Source: an uncultured Clostridia bacterium
GTDB taxonomy: Bacteria; Bacillota; Clostridia; Christensenellales; Aristaeellaceae
Assembly (NCBI GenBank): GCA_934670175.1
Contig: CAKUOX010000032.1
Coordinates: 1-24,844, forward strand
Direction of reading: 5' to 3'
Length of the DNA: 24,844 bases
Shown piece after piece: positions 1 through 6,851 of this stretch (position 1 is its first letter; each line of letters opens with the position of its first letter). Position numbers and translations under genes: made by a program. A model generated the notes under the pieces. That model was not told the DNA's origin. It worked only from the letters and a program-made list of their open reading frames with translations, and did no database searches.

Positions 1-1353
1 ACGCCGACCTGCACCACGGGCAAAACCTGCGCCAAGTGCGGCGCTCAATACGGCAAACTCGGTCACGACTGGGGCGCGTGGCAATCCAGGGGCAACAACA
101 GTGAGCATATCCGCCACTGCCAGCGCGAAGGCTGCGATGCGGTCGACACCGCAAGCTGCTCCGGCGACAGCGGCGCGACCTGCATTGCGCTGGGAACATG
201 CAGCACCTGCGGCGGGCAGTACTACAGCGACCATGCCTTCCCCACGCGGTTTAGGTGGGACTCGGATCCTAACGTAGGAAGGGACGCCGAAAAACACTGG
301 CTTAGCTGCCCCGTCTGCCACGAAGCGAAAACGCGTGTAGACACTCATTCCTTTGTTCCGGGCACCGTTAGCTCGTGCCTTAAGTCCGCGGCCACCTGCG
401 TCTCTCCGCCCATTTACTATGTGAACTGCAATATCTGCTACTACCAGGGAACGGATACTTATGAACATCCATATTATGGAGTTGACCCGAACAATCACGA
501 TCTGGTGCATCACGACGCGAAGGTGCCCACCTGCACCGAGGCCGGCTGGGAAGCCTATGACGCCTGCCAGCGCGAGGGCTGCATTTACACCACCTATCAG
601 GAGATCCCCGTGCTGAACCACGATCTGGTGCATCACGACGCGAAGGCGCCCACCTGCACCGAGGCCGGCTGGAATGAATACGATACCTGCCAGCGCGAGG
701 GCTGCACTTACACCACCAAGGTGGAAATTCCCGCGACCGGGCACGATTACACTGAAAAGGTCGTCAAGCCCACCTGCGAAAAGGGCGGCTACACGCTGCA
801 TACCTGCAAAAACTGCAAGAGCAGCTACAAGGATCAGCAGACGAAGAAGCTGCTGCACTGGTACGGCGAGTGGACGAACAACGGCGACGGCACGAACAGC
901 GCGACCTGCATGCGCGAGGACTGCAAGCACGTCGGCAAGGCCGAATGCGCGATCATCGAATTCAAGCAGGATGAGGCGACGCTCACGCTCTGCCCCATCT
1001 GCGGCACTGTGAGCGATGGCACGGTGCTGGCGCTGGTCGAAGAAGCGACGGCGGAGGGCGCGCATCTGCCCCAGGGCGAGCTGGTAGTGCGCCTGGGCGA
1101 AATTGCAAACGGCGATACGCTGCTGAGCGTCGGCTTTGAATATTCCGGCAAGCTCACCCAGCCGAAGGGCGAGGTAAAGGTCACGCTGCCCGCCGAGCTG
1201 CTGAGCGGCCATACGCTTTCCCTGCTGAACGCGGACGGCACGGAGACCGAGCTCCCCTTCACGGCGGAGGATGAAACCGCTGCGTTCACGCTGGACTTTG
1301 CCGATGGGGAGATCCCCGCAGGGCTGATCCGCCTGATCCCCGTAGGGGAATAA
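1..1353 (+). CDS. Cysteine-rich repeat surface protein, C-terminal part (5' truncated)
   Basis: The reading frame is open from base 1 to a TAA at 1351-1353, so the gene starts outside the window; the GTG at 421 is only an internal codon. The visible part is full of CxxC-like pairs and of units of the type HDLVxHxxKxPTCTEAGW followed by a Cys pair. Two units are nearly identical and exactly 41 codons long (496-618 and 619-741), followed by a more diverged third. The last 130 or so residues lack repeats and look beta-rich. Spaced Cys/His pairs suggest small zinc-ribbon-like or disulfide-bonded modules on an exported protein; this is inference. The paralogue at 24436 has a signal peptide, which supports export. 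A hairpin terminator follows at 1455. No function is known to me. Confidence 0.8.
   Translation, partial: TPTCTTGKTCAKCGAQYGKLGHDWGAWQSRGNNSEHIRHCQREGCDAVDTASCSGDSGATCIALGTCSTCGGQYYSDHAFPTRFRWDSDPNVGRDAEKHWLSCPVCHEAKTRVDTHSFVPGTVSSCLKSAATCVSPPIYYVNCNICYYQGTDTYEHPYYGVDPNNHDLVHHDAKVPTCTEAGWEAYDACQREGCIYTTYQEIPVLNHDLVHHDAKAPTCTEAGWNEYDTCQREGCTYTTKVEIPATGHDYTEKVVKPTCEKGGYTLHTCKNCKSSYKDQQTKKLLHWYGEWTNNGDGTNSATCMREDCKHVGKAECAIIEFKQDEATLTLCPICGTVSDGTVLALVEEATAEGAHLPQGELVVRLGEIANGDTLLSVGFEYSGKLTQPKGEVKVTLPAELLSGHTLSLLNADGTETELPFTAEDETAAFTLDFADGEIPAGLIRLIPVGE
496..864 (+). repeat. 123-bp in-frame tandem repeat (2 close copies plus 1 diverged)
   Basis: Units begin with CACGAT at 496, 619 and 742, exactly 123 bases (41 codons) apart. 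The first two are close copies; the third keeps the phase and the Cys positions but has diverged. A 32-base block inside unit 2 (643-674) recurs identically at 24730-24761 in the paralogous gene at the other end of the window. Confidence 0.85.
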
Positions 1354-1454
1354 TGGGAATGTACCCACAACGCCATTGGGCATAGATTCCTTATTTGAGA
1401 TTCCCTGTTCCCGCTGAAGGAACATACAGCTTAAAAAACTGCATTCCTTATTTG

Positions 1455-1495
1455 AAGCCACTTCGCTCTATGGCGAAGTGGCTTGGTTCGTTTAA
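1455..1495 (+). terminator. Hairpin terminator after the Cys-rich gene
   Basis: A perfect 12-bp stem (AAGCCACTTCGC at 1455-1466 with its complement at 1473-1484, 6-nt loop) is followed by a modest T-rich tail, GGTTCGTTT. The preceding 100 bases hold no gene; a 13-base direct repeat, ATTCCTTATTTGA, occurs at 1385 and 1443. Confidence 0.7.
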
Positions 1496-1531
1496 ATGGA
1501 AATAACTGTCGACACATTCCGAACATTGCAC

Positions 1532-1560
1532 TTGATAAAAGCGTTCCGTTGTGATAATAT
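1532..1560 (+). promoter_or_regulatory. Candidate promoter of the secreted two-gene cassette
   Basis: TTGATA at 1532-1537 and TAATAT at 1555-1560 are separated by 17 bases, in an AT-rich stretch about 60 bases before the start codon at 1622. An overlapping GATAAT at 1553 is an alternative -10 with a shorter spacer. Confidence 0.5.
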
Positions 1561-1621
1561 ATAAGTAATAAAATTATATTGCGCATTTATCCAATTCTAT
1601 ATTTATACGAGGTGTATCCGC

Positions 1622-2851
1622 ATGAGACGTTGTGCAATCCTTCTGCTTGCCGTTCTGCTTCTTGCTTTTCAGTCTGCTTTTGCTGAAGAAAACGTAAAAA
1701 ACATCATGAATGATATAGGCGCCTGGATCTCCGATACCACAGATGATGTTGCCAGCTGGACTGCAAGCGCGGCAACCGACGCCTGGAACTGGACGACCAG
1801 CGTTGCAGATGACGCCTGGCATTGGGCCTCGAATACTGCAACCGGCGTATGGGACGGCGTTACTGGATTCTTTGATCCGCCTTCAACACAAGGCAATCCA
1901 TCAATCGTGCCTGAACCCGAATTGCCTGCTGGGACAAATAAAATCTATCTTGGATATGAAGTTCAAAAAACGGGGCTCGACAACGGCTACGTCGGGAACA
2001 AGGAAATCGGTCGTGACGATCCACACTTCGGATTATCGATTGGTAAGTTTTATGTCTCCGGCTTTACTTCTGCCATGAGCATGGATCAGAGTGACTTTAT
2101 TTTCCTTAAAACGGTTGGCGACAACCTTGAATTGCATTTTGAACTCACTGAGGATATTGATATGCTGGGCGGCGATACATTTGTCACCATCAATTCTGAC
2201 GATGGAGGCTATGACAAGTATTTCGGCATATCTCCAACATACTTTGGGCGCGGCACGCTTATTGTCCGACACACCGACTATCAGAATAATCCTGGAACGC
2301 CACAGGTATATACGGACTATCTGTCGGGGAAAATGTCTGGCGATGCCAATACGATTGTCTCAATCAACGAAGAAGGCGATTATGAGATTGCCCTTGATTA
2401 TGAGATAACGGAATCGTATTATGTACTTGGAACGAAGGTTACGAATTCGCGCAACACCGATTACAGGATATTCTTTAGATTCTCAGTCAGAAATGGCAAT
2501 TGTATGGTATTCCCGTTTGACGCAAGCACGGGTGAAGAATTAACGAATGCATCGGCAACGCCGAATGGCTTCTATCTTGACCTGGCCTATTCCAGATACC
2601 TGGATATTCGTGTAAAGCGTTCTCTGCTTGTGCAGCAGGGCTCGAATTATACGGAAGATGTGCGCTTCAATCGTCCGGCAAGCGACGGGGAATTGTATAC
2701 CCAGGAGGGCATCTACACGATCACCGCCGCCAATCAGTACACCGGCGAGCAGACGGTTAAAACCATTTATGTCGGCAACGACGCGCAGTACATAGATTAC
2801 GTTTCACGCGGATTATCTGTTGAGCAGATCCTGCAGGCATTGGAACAGTAA
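1622..2851 (+). CDS. Secreted protein with 11-residue Trp repeat and beta-rich C-terminal domain
   Basis: 409 residues. ATG at 1622 is preceded by a CGAGGTG ribosome site 8 bases away. Residues 1-21 form a Sec signal peptide (hydrophobic core, then SAFA before EEN). Residues 31-82 carry a strict 11-residue periodicity of tryptophan: W35, W46, W57, W68 in one register and W55, W66, W77 in another, among Asp, Ala, Thr and Ser; this predicts an amphipathic hendecad helix. A Pro-rich linker (about 83-103) leads to a large domain rich in beta-like segments. The C-terminal part, around FNRPASDGELYTQEG and the following KTIYVG, resembles beta-sandwich modules of clostridial surface proteins. Shared export and a 27-base gap suggest co-transcription with the gene at 2879. 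GC is lower than in most neighbours. Function unknown; a partner, carrier or surface anchor for the next protein is possible. Confidence 0.85.
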   Translation: MRRCAILLLAVLLLAFQSAFAEENVKNIMNDIGAWISDTTDDVASWTASAATDAWNWTTSVADDAWHWASNTATGVWDGVTGFFDPPSTQGNPSIVPEPELPAGTNKIYLGYEVQKTGLDNGYVGNKEIGRDDPHFGLSIGKFYVSGFTSAMSMDQSDFIFLKTVGDNLELHFELTEDIDMLGGDTFVTINSDDGGYDKYFGISPTYFGRGTLIVRHTDYQNNPGTPQVYTDYLSGKMSGDANTIVSINEEGDYEIALDYEITESYYVLGTKVTNSRNTDYRIFFRFSVRNGNCMVFPFDASTGEELTNASATPNGFYLDLAYSRYLDIRVKRSLLVQQGSNYTEDVRFNRPASDGELYTQEGIYTITAANQYTGEQTVKTIYVGNDAQYIDYVSRGLSVEQILQALEQ

Positions 2852-2878
2852 AGATCGAATGAAGAGGGTTCTGTAGCT

Positions 2879-4045
2879 ATGAAAAAAATGATCGCGCTCG
2901 TGCTTTGTCTCGTATTGCTGACTACGCAGGCCGGAGCATGCCTTGCAAGCGCTGAAAAGTCGAATGAAATCATCAACTATATCAACGAGGATACCCAGTT
3001 TGACAGCTTTGACGACCCCGCATTGCTTCAATATATTGAAGATTCGATCTATACCTATCTGGAAGGCAGCTTTGCCAGCGATGATTACATAATTGAGGAT
3101 ATAAGCGCCGTCTATATCTCTCAGGAATATCTCGAGGAAGTCGCGTACAATACCCGGGAAAATGTCTACTTTGGATATACGCTCTCGGAGATCAACGATG
3201 CGTTTGAAGGAAAACGATACGTCTTTACCTATGGCGGTGAAGGAAATACCATTGTTCAGGAATTCGAAGATTTCCCCGATGATACCGACGCGCGCATTCT
3301 TAAGAACGTTCTTATCGGAACCGGCGTTATCCTCGTATCCGTTGCCATCACCGTAATCAGTGGCGGCGCAGCATCCGGCGCAAGTACAGCAGGCGCAGCA
3401 AAAACAATTAGCCTCATATTTGCTGCATCCGCAAAAACCGCCGTACAGCAGGCCGCCAGCGGCATGGTTCTCGGTGCTGCAGCTTCAGCTATTACGCGCG
3501 GCATCGAATCCGGCGATCCGTATGAAACCATTCGAGCCGCCGGACTCGGCGCCAGCGAAGGCTTTAAATGGGGCGCTATTTCGGGCGCAGTTAAGGGCGG
3601 CACGAACGAAGCGCTCCGCATTCGTGAAATCAGGTCTACAAAGATACCGTCCTTCAGGGAATCAGAAGAGCATGTAGCGGAGGCATACAGCTGTACCGAA
3701 ACGCAGGTATCCTATTTAGGCGGCGAAAAGGTATCGCTCACGACTGCCGGAGCCACGCGCCCCGATGGTATTCGGTACATTGATGGGCATTGGGAAGCGA
3801 TAGAGGTAAAACGCTATAACCTAACCGCCGAAGCCAACCTGTCCGTGTTAAAAAAGGAACTCAAGCGCCAGATCGGACAGCGATGCGTTGACCTTCCGGA
3901 CGGAATGACCCAGCGGATTGTACTGGATGTCACCGGTCGAGGATACACAGAATCGTTCATGGAAAGCACCGTAAGTATGATCCAGGATTACCTGTATCCG
4001 GTCTATCCAGACATCCCAATCGACGTATTTGGCGCGGTGCTGTAA
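2879..4045 (+). CDS. Secreted toxin-like protein with C-terminal PD-(D/E)xK nuclease-like domain
   Basis: 388 residues. A GAAGAGGG ribosome site lies just before ATG 2879. Residues 1-25 are a Sec signal peptide ending in ASA before EKS; Cys21 lacks a canonical lipobox. An acidic region (about 30-135) is followed by a hydrophobic, Gly/Ala-rich stretch (140-245) like the pre-toxin or translocation segments of polymorphic toxins. The C-terminus has a restriction-endonuclease-like pattern: helical Glu residues near 262-268, RPD at 294-296 (D296), then IEVK at 308-311 (E309, K311) and a helix with QIGQR at 331-335. This matches the D-(x)n-ExK core of REase-fold toxins by eye only. No cytoplasmic immunity gene is seen beside it. 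Alternatives are a secreted nuclease for nutrient or competitor DNA, or a degenerate toxin. It shares the low-GC composition of the preceding gene. Confidence 0.8.
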   Translation: MKKMIALVLCLVLLTTQAGACLASAEKSNEIINYINEDTQFDSFDDPALLQYIEDSIYTYLEGSFASDDYIIEDISAVYISQEYLEEVAYNTRENVYFGYTLSEINDAFEGKRYVFTYGGEGNTIVQEFEDFPDDTDARILKNVLIGTGVILVSVAITVISGGAASGASTAGAAKTISLIFAASAKTAVQQAASGMVLGAAASAITRGIESGDPYETIRAAGLGASEGFKWGAISGAVKGGTNEALRIREIRSTKIPSFRESEEHVAEAYSCTETQVSYLGGEKVSLTTAGATRPDGIRYIDGHWEAIEVKRYNLTAEANLSVLKKELKRQIGQRCVDLPDGMTQRIVLDVTGRGYTESFMESTVSMIQDYLYPVYPDIPIDVFGAVL

Positions 4046-4070
4046 TCATAAGACGGACATTAACAGTACT

Positions 4071-4120
4071 ATAAAGGCGGCCTCGCCGATCAATTGATCG
4101 CCCGAGGTCGTCTTTATATA
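4071..4120. terminator. Bidirectional terminator between convergent genes
   Basis: AAAGGCGGCCTCG at 4073-4085 pairs, with G-T wobbles, with CGAGGTCGTCTTT at 4103-4115; the loop holds a second palindrome, GATCAATTGATC. A/T-rich flanks on both sides let it end both the plus-strand cassette (stop 4045) and the minus-strand PHP gene (stop 4138). Confidence 0.75.
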
Positions 4121-4137
4121 TTTCAACAAGGCAGCCT

Positions 4138-4950
4138 TCATGCCTTTTCCACGCTCTCCAGCCGGTCGAGCACCGGAATGCCAAGTCCCTGCAAAAAGGC
4201 GCGCGCCTCGACATACTGGCCGGCGCAATCCATGTCCTCGGGATGATGCGCGTCCACGCCGATGATGGCGTTGATCCGGTATTCTGCGGCAATATGCCAG
4301 AATTCCGGCGTGCAATAGCCCAGCTGAGCGCGGCTGCGCGCGCGCTGTTGGCGGCGATGCCCCAGCAGGTTGTATTCCAGCGGCATATTCAGCCGCTGCG
4401 CGCAGGCGCATATCTCGCGGCAGATCTTCGCGCAATCGGCGTCAAAGCGGTTCCACTGGTTCAGGCAGAGATCCGGATGCGCCAGATAGATAAAGCGCCC
4501 GCTTTCCATGGCGGCGATGGTGGTCTCCATGTAGCGCCACATTTCCGTCTTACCCGCGCATCTGCCGAAATAGCCGTGGTTTACCTCATCGTTGGTATCG
4601 TAATGATTGCCGAGAATGAAGTAATCAAAGCCATACTGCCCGCGAACTTCATCGAGCCAGCCGTAGTATTCCGGAAAGCCCTCGCACTCCATGCCCAGAT
4701 ATATTTTGATCTGTCCGGCAAACTCTGCGCGCACGGCGTTGACTGCGGCCACATAGTCCGGCAGCTGATCCACACGCATGCGCATGTCCGCCACAAAGCC
4801 CGATTTATATGGCCATGCGCTGTGATCGGCGAAGCCCAGCGTGTCAAAGCCCGCCTGCACGGCCTGCGCCACATATTCCCTTTCTGTGCCGAAGGCGTGC
4901 ATGCAGCGCGGCGTATGCGCATGATAATTGGCCAGATAGAAATCCTTCAA
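4138..4950 (-). CDS. PHP-domain phosphoesterase, histidinol-phosphatase-like
   Basis: The product belongs to the PHP family of metal-dependent phosphoesterases, best known from HisK/HisJ-type histidinol-phosphate phosphatases. Metal-binding motifs in order are YHAHT (H-x-H) near the N-terminus, GMECEG, ILGNHY, AHPDL and GVDAHH. The frame stays open upstream to a GTG at 5049, but a TATAAT at 4981-4986 suggests that transcription begins near 4974. I therefore prefer TTG at 4950, preceded by GGTGAT, giving about 270 residues starting MKDFYLANYHAHT; GTG at 4959 is the alternative. No his genes are nearby, so histidine biosynthesis is not supported by context and the substrate could be another phosphate ester. 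A second PHP protein of similar length lies at 20022. Confidence 0.85.
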   Translation of the reverse strand: MKDFYLANYHAHTPRCMHAFGTEREYVAQAVQAGFDTLGFADHSAWPYKSGFVADMRMRVDQLPDYVAAVNAVRAEFAGQIKIYLGMECEGFPEYYGWLDEVRGQYGFDYFILGNHYDTNDEVNHGYFGRCAGKTEMWRYMETTIAAMESGRFIYLAHPDLCLNQWNRFDADCAKICREICACAQRLNMPLEYNLLGHRRQQRARSRAQLGYCTPEFWHIAAEYRINAIIGVDAHHPEDMDCAGQYVEARAFLQGLGIPVLDRLESVEKA

Positions 4951-4980
4951 AGCAATCACCCGAGTTTCAAGATATAATTT

Positions 4981-4986
4981 ATTATA
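4981..4986 (-). promoter_or_regulatory. Candidate -10 box of the PHP gene
   Basis: The minus strand reads TATAAT here, about 30 bases before the preferred TTG start. No good -35 box is seen at the normal distance, so the site is weak. It matters because it argues against the longest possible start at 5049. Confidence 0.35.
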
Positions 4987-5009
4987 GCGCCGCAAGATGA
5001 TTGCAGTAT

Positions 5010-5288
5010 TAAGCCTGGAGCAAGCGCTGATTAAATGAAAAGCCTGCACAGGAGAAGGCTTGCCCCCAGACGCGCCTGCAAAAATCGCAGGAATATTGTA
5101 CTGGCGCTGCTTTGAGGTTCCGCAGGCAATAGCTGTACTCTTGCTGTTGCATGCTTCAATGATTTATTCTCACTTCGCGTTTTCACCTGCCTGCCCATCC
5201 TCCGCCCGCATGCGATTCCATTGCCGCCCTGCCATGCAGTGAAATTCAAATGGCGCTTTGCAACTTTTAAATTTAAACTCAATTCCGC
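5010..5288. other. Intergenic stretch with no supported gene
   Basis: Between the divergent PHP promoter region and the tRNA promoter I see no convincing coding frame. The only structure is a small hairpin, CCTGC with GCAGG and a 7-base loop, near 5079-5095. Open frames here either run through the tRNA or lack a ribosome site. Confidence 0.5.
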
Positions 5289-5317
5289 TTGATTGTCGGA
5301 CAGATTTGCGTTATAAT
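5289..5317 (+). promoter_or_regulatory. Promoter of tRNA-Arg
   Basis: TTGATT (5289-5294), a 17-base spacer and a perfect TATAAT (5312-5317) lie 18 bases before the mature 5' end of the tRNA. Confidence 0.75.
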
Positions 5318-5335
5318 ATAGTTGTTGTTTCCTGT

Positions 5336-5412
5336 GTGCCATTAGCTCAGCTGGATAGAGTGTCAGACTCCGACTCTGAAGGCCGCGCGTTCGAATCGCG
5401 CATGGCACGCCA
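5336..5412 (+). tRNA. tRNA-Arg (anticodon CCG), CCA encoded
   Basis: A complete cloverleaf can be drawn. The 7-bp acceptor stem is GTGCCAT with ATGGCAC. The D stem is GCTC with GAGT. The 5-bp anticodon stem is TCAGA with TCTGA, enclosing the loop CTCCGAC. A 5-base variable loop is followed by the T stem GCGCG/CGCGC around TTCGAAT. G73 and a genomically encoded CCA end the gene. The anticodon CCG (5370-5372) reads the arginine codon CGG. It is a single-gene unit with its own promoter and terminator and is convergent with the minus-strand ABC operon. No integrase or att-like duplication is visible next to it. Confidence 0.95.
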
Positions 5413-5416
5413 ACTC

Positions 5417-5460
5417 AAATCCCCTGAAAACAAGACGTTTTCAGGGGATTTCGCTATTTT
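5417..5460 (+). terminator. Rho-independent terminator of tRNA-Arg
   Basis: A perfect 15-bp stem (5417-5431 with 5437-5451, loop AAGAC) starts 4 bases after the CCA end and is followed by CGCTATTTT. Stem bases near the tail are A/T, near the loop A/T with a CCCC core. Confidence 0.85.
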
Positions 5461-5511
5461 AGATCACTTGAAACCGCATTGTTCCAGCGTGGAATCTGCA
5501 ATGCAATCGCA

Positions 5512-6813
5512 TTATTTCGCCGATTCCGAGGCCTTTCTGCGGATCACGTCGATGATCACGGCGACCACGATAATCAGGCCCTTGACCATCTTCTGCGGTC
5601 CCTGCGCCACGCCGAGCAGGTTCAGGCCGTTGGCGATGATGCCAATGATCAGTATGCCGATCAGCGTGCCGATCATGGAGCCCTCGCCGCCGGACATGCT
5701 GGTGCCGCCGATAACGACGGCCGCGATGGCGTCCATTTCCTGGCCGTCGGCGTTGGTCGGCAGGCCGGAATCCAGGCGCGAGGAGAGCAGCAGCGCCGCC
5801 ACGCCGCAGCACAGGCCGGAGAACATGTACACGAAGCACTTTACCTTGCGAATGTTGATGCCGGAAAGCCGCGCACAGTTTTCATTGCCGCCTACGGCAT
5901 AGGTGAAGCGTCCGATGCGCGTGTACTTGAGCACATACCACCCCACCAGAATCACCGCAAACATGATCAGGATGGAATAAAGCGGAATGCCGAACATGCG
6001 CCCCGCAATGGCCGTAAAGCCCTTGGGGAAGGTGTAGATCGGCTGGCCGTTGGTGACGGTGTACGCGCCGCCGCGCACGATGTACATGGTGCCCAGCGTG
6101 GCGATGAACGGCGGCAGATTCAGAAAGGAGATCAGCCAGCCGTTGGCAAGACCCACCAGACCCGAGAAAATGATGCAGCCGAGCACCGTGACCAGCACCG
6201 GCACATGGTAATTCTTCATCAGAATGCCCATCAGCAGGCCGGTCAGCGCGATATTCGAGCCGACGGACAGGTCGATGCCGCCCGAGATGATGACCAGCGT
6301 CATGCCGACGGCGACGACCCAGTTGATGGAGATCTGCTGAAATACGTTCAGGAAATTGCTGGAGGTGAGGAACACCGGCGAGGCGATCGCCAGATCCAGA
6401 CACAGTGCCGCCAGCGCGATCAGTATGCCCACGATATTATTGCCGGAGCCGAGCTTTTTGCTGCCCTGCGCGTCGCGCTTGCGGCGCCTGAGCGCAGCCA
6501 GCGCCAGCCCGCCGGCGCCGATGATAACCAGATCCACCGCCAGCACCCACAGCATGCGGCTGCTGTTATGCAGCGAAATGATGAACTGATCAAAGCCGGT
6601 GATGTGTACCTCGTCCGGCACCTCCACGGTATCCGGATCGATGCCCAGATATTCCGCCGCCTTGATCGTGGCCAGCGCCTTATCACGCGCGGCCTGCTGC
6701 TGCTCCAGCTCTTGCAGATGCTCCATCTGCGAGGCGGAATACAGGTTCAGACCCGCCGCGAGCACGCCCAGGATCAGGCAGATAATGAATATGACCTTCA
6801 GACTCTTTTTCAT
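5512..6813 (-). CDS. Sugar ABC transporter permease (RbsC-like) with unusual N-terminal extension
   Basis: 433 residues, about 100 longer than usual RbsC-type permeases. The family core starts near residue 125 and has the diagnostic SGGIDLSVGS loop, the FIATLGT segment, GGNENCARLSGI and GGTSMSGGEGS. It forms the membrane channel for a sugar-binding-protein-dependent importer with the ATPase at 6852 and the binding protein at 8467. Before the core lies an extension: a first membrane helix (about 7-24), a Gln/Glu-rich probably coiled helical stretch (28-55), a loop ending near 85, a second membrane helix (about 88-108) and a basic RRRKRD patch. The translated sequence shows this in one uninterrupted frame starting MKKSLKV, with purine-rich sequence upstream. 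Substrate not determined. Last gene of its operon, 38 bases after the ATPase. Confidence 0.92.
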   Translation of the reverse strand: MKKSLKVIFIICLILGVLAAGLNLYSASQMEHLQELEQQQAARDKALATIKAAEYLGIDPDTVEVPDEVHITGFDQFIISLHNSSRMLWVLAVDLVIIGAGGLALAALRRRKRDAQGSKKLGSGNNIVGILIALAALCLDLAIASPVFLTSSNFLNVFQQISINWVVAVGMTLVIISGGIDLSVGSNIALTGLLMGILMKNYHVPVLVTVLGCIIFSGLVGLANGWLISFLNLPPFIATLGTMYIVRGGAYTVTNGQPIYTFPKGFTAIAGRMFGIPLYSILIMFAVILVGWYVLKYTRIGRFTYAVGGNENCARLSGINIRKVKCFVYMFSGLCCGVAALLLSSRLDSGLPTNADGQEMDAIAAVVIGGTSMSGGEGSMIGTLIGILIIGIIANGLNLLGVAQGPQKMVKGLIIVVAVIIDVIRRKASESAK

Positions 6814-6851
6814 GAAAATCCAGTCCCCTCTCTCTGCAAAGCAGGCCCCGA

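Noticed and set aside
496..864. Tandem repeat as a CRISPR array
   Set aside because: The units are 123 bp, coding and in frame, without spacers or cas genes.
5031..5408. Minus-strand open frame of 125 codons covering the tRNA region
   Set aside because: It reads antisense through tRNA-Arg and its promoter and has no supporting motif.
5336..5460. tRNA-Arg as an integration site for a mobile element
   Set aside because: No integrase gene and no duplicated tRNA 3' end were seen in the window.
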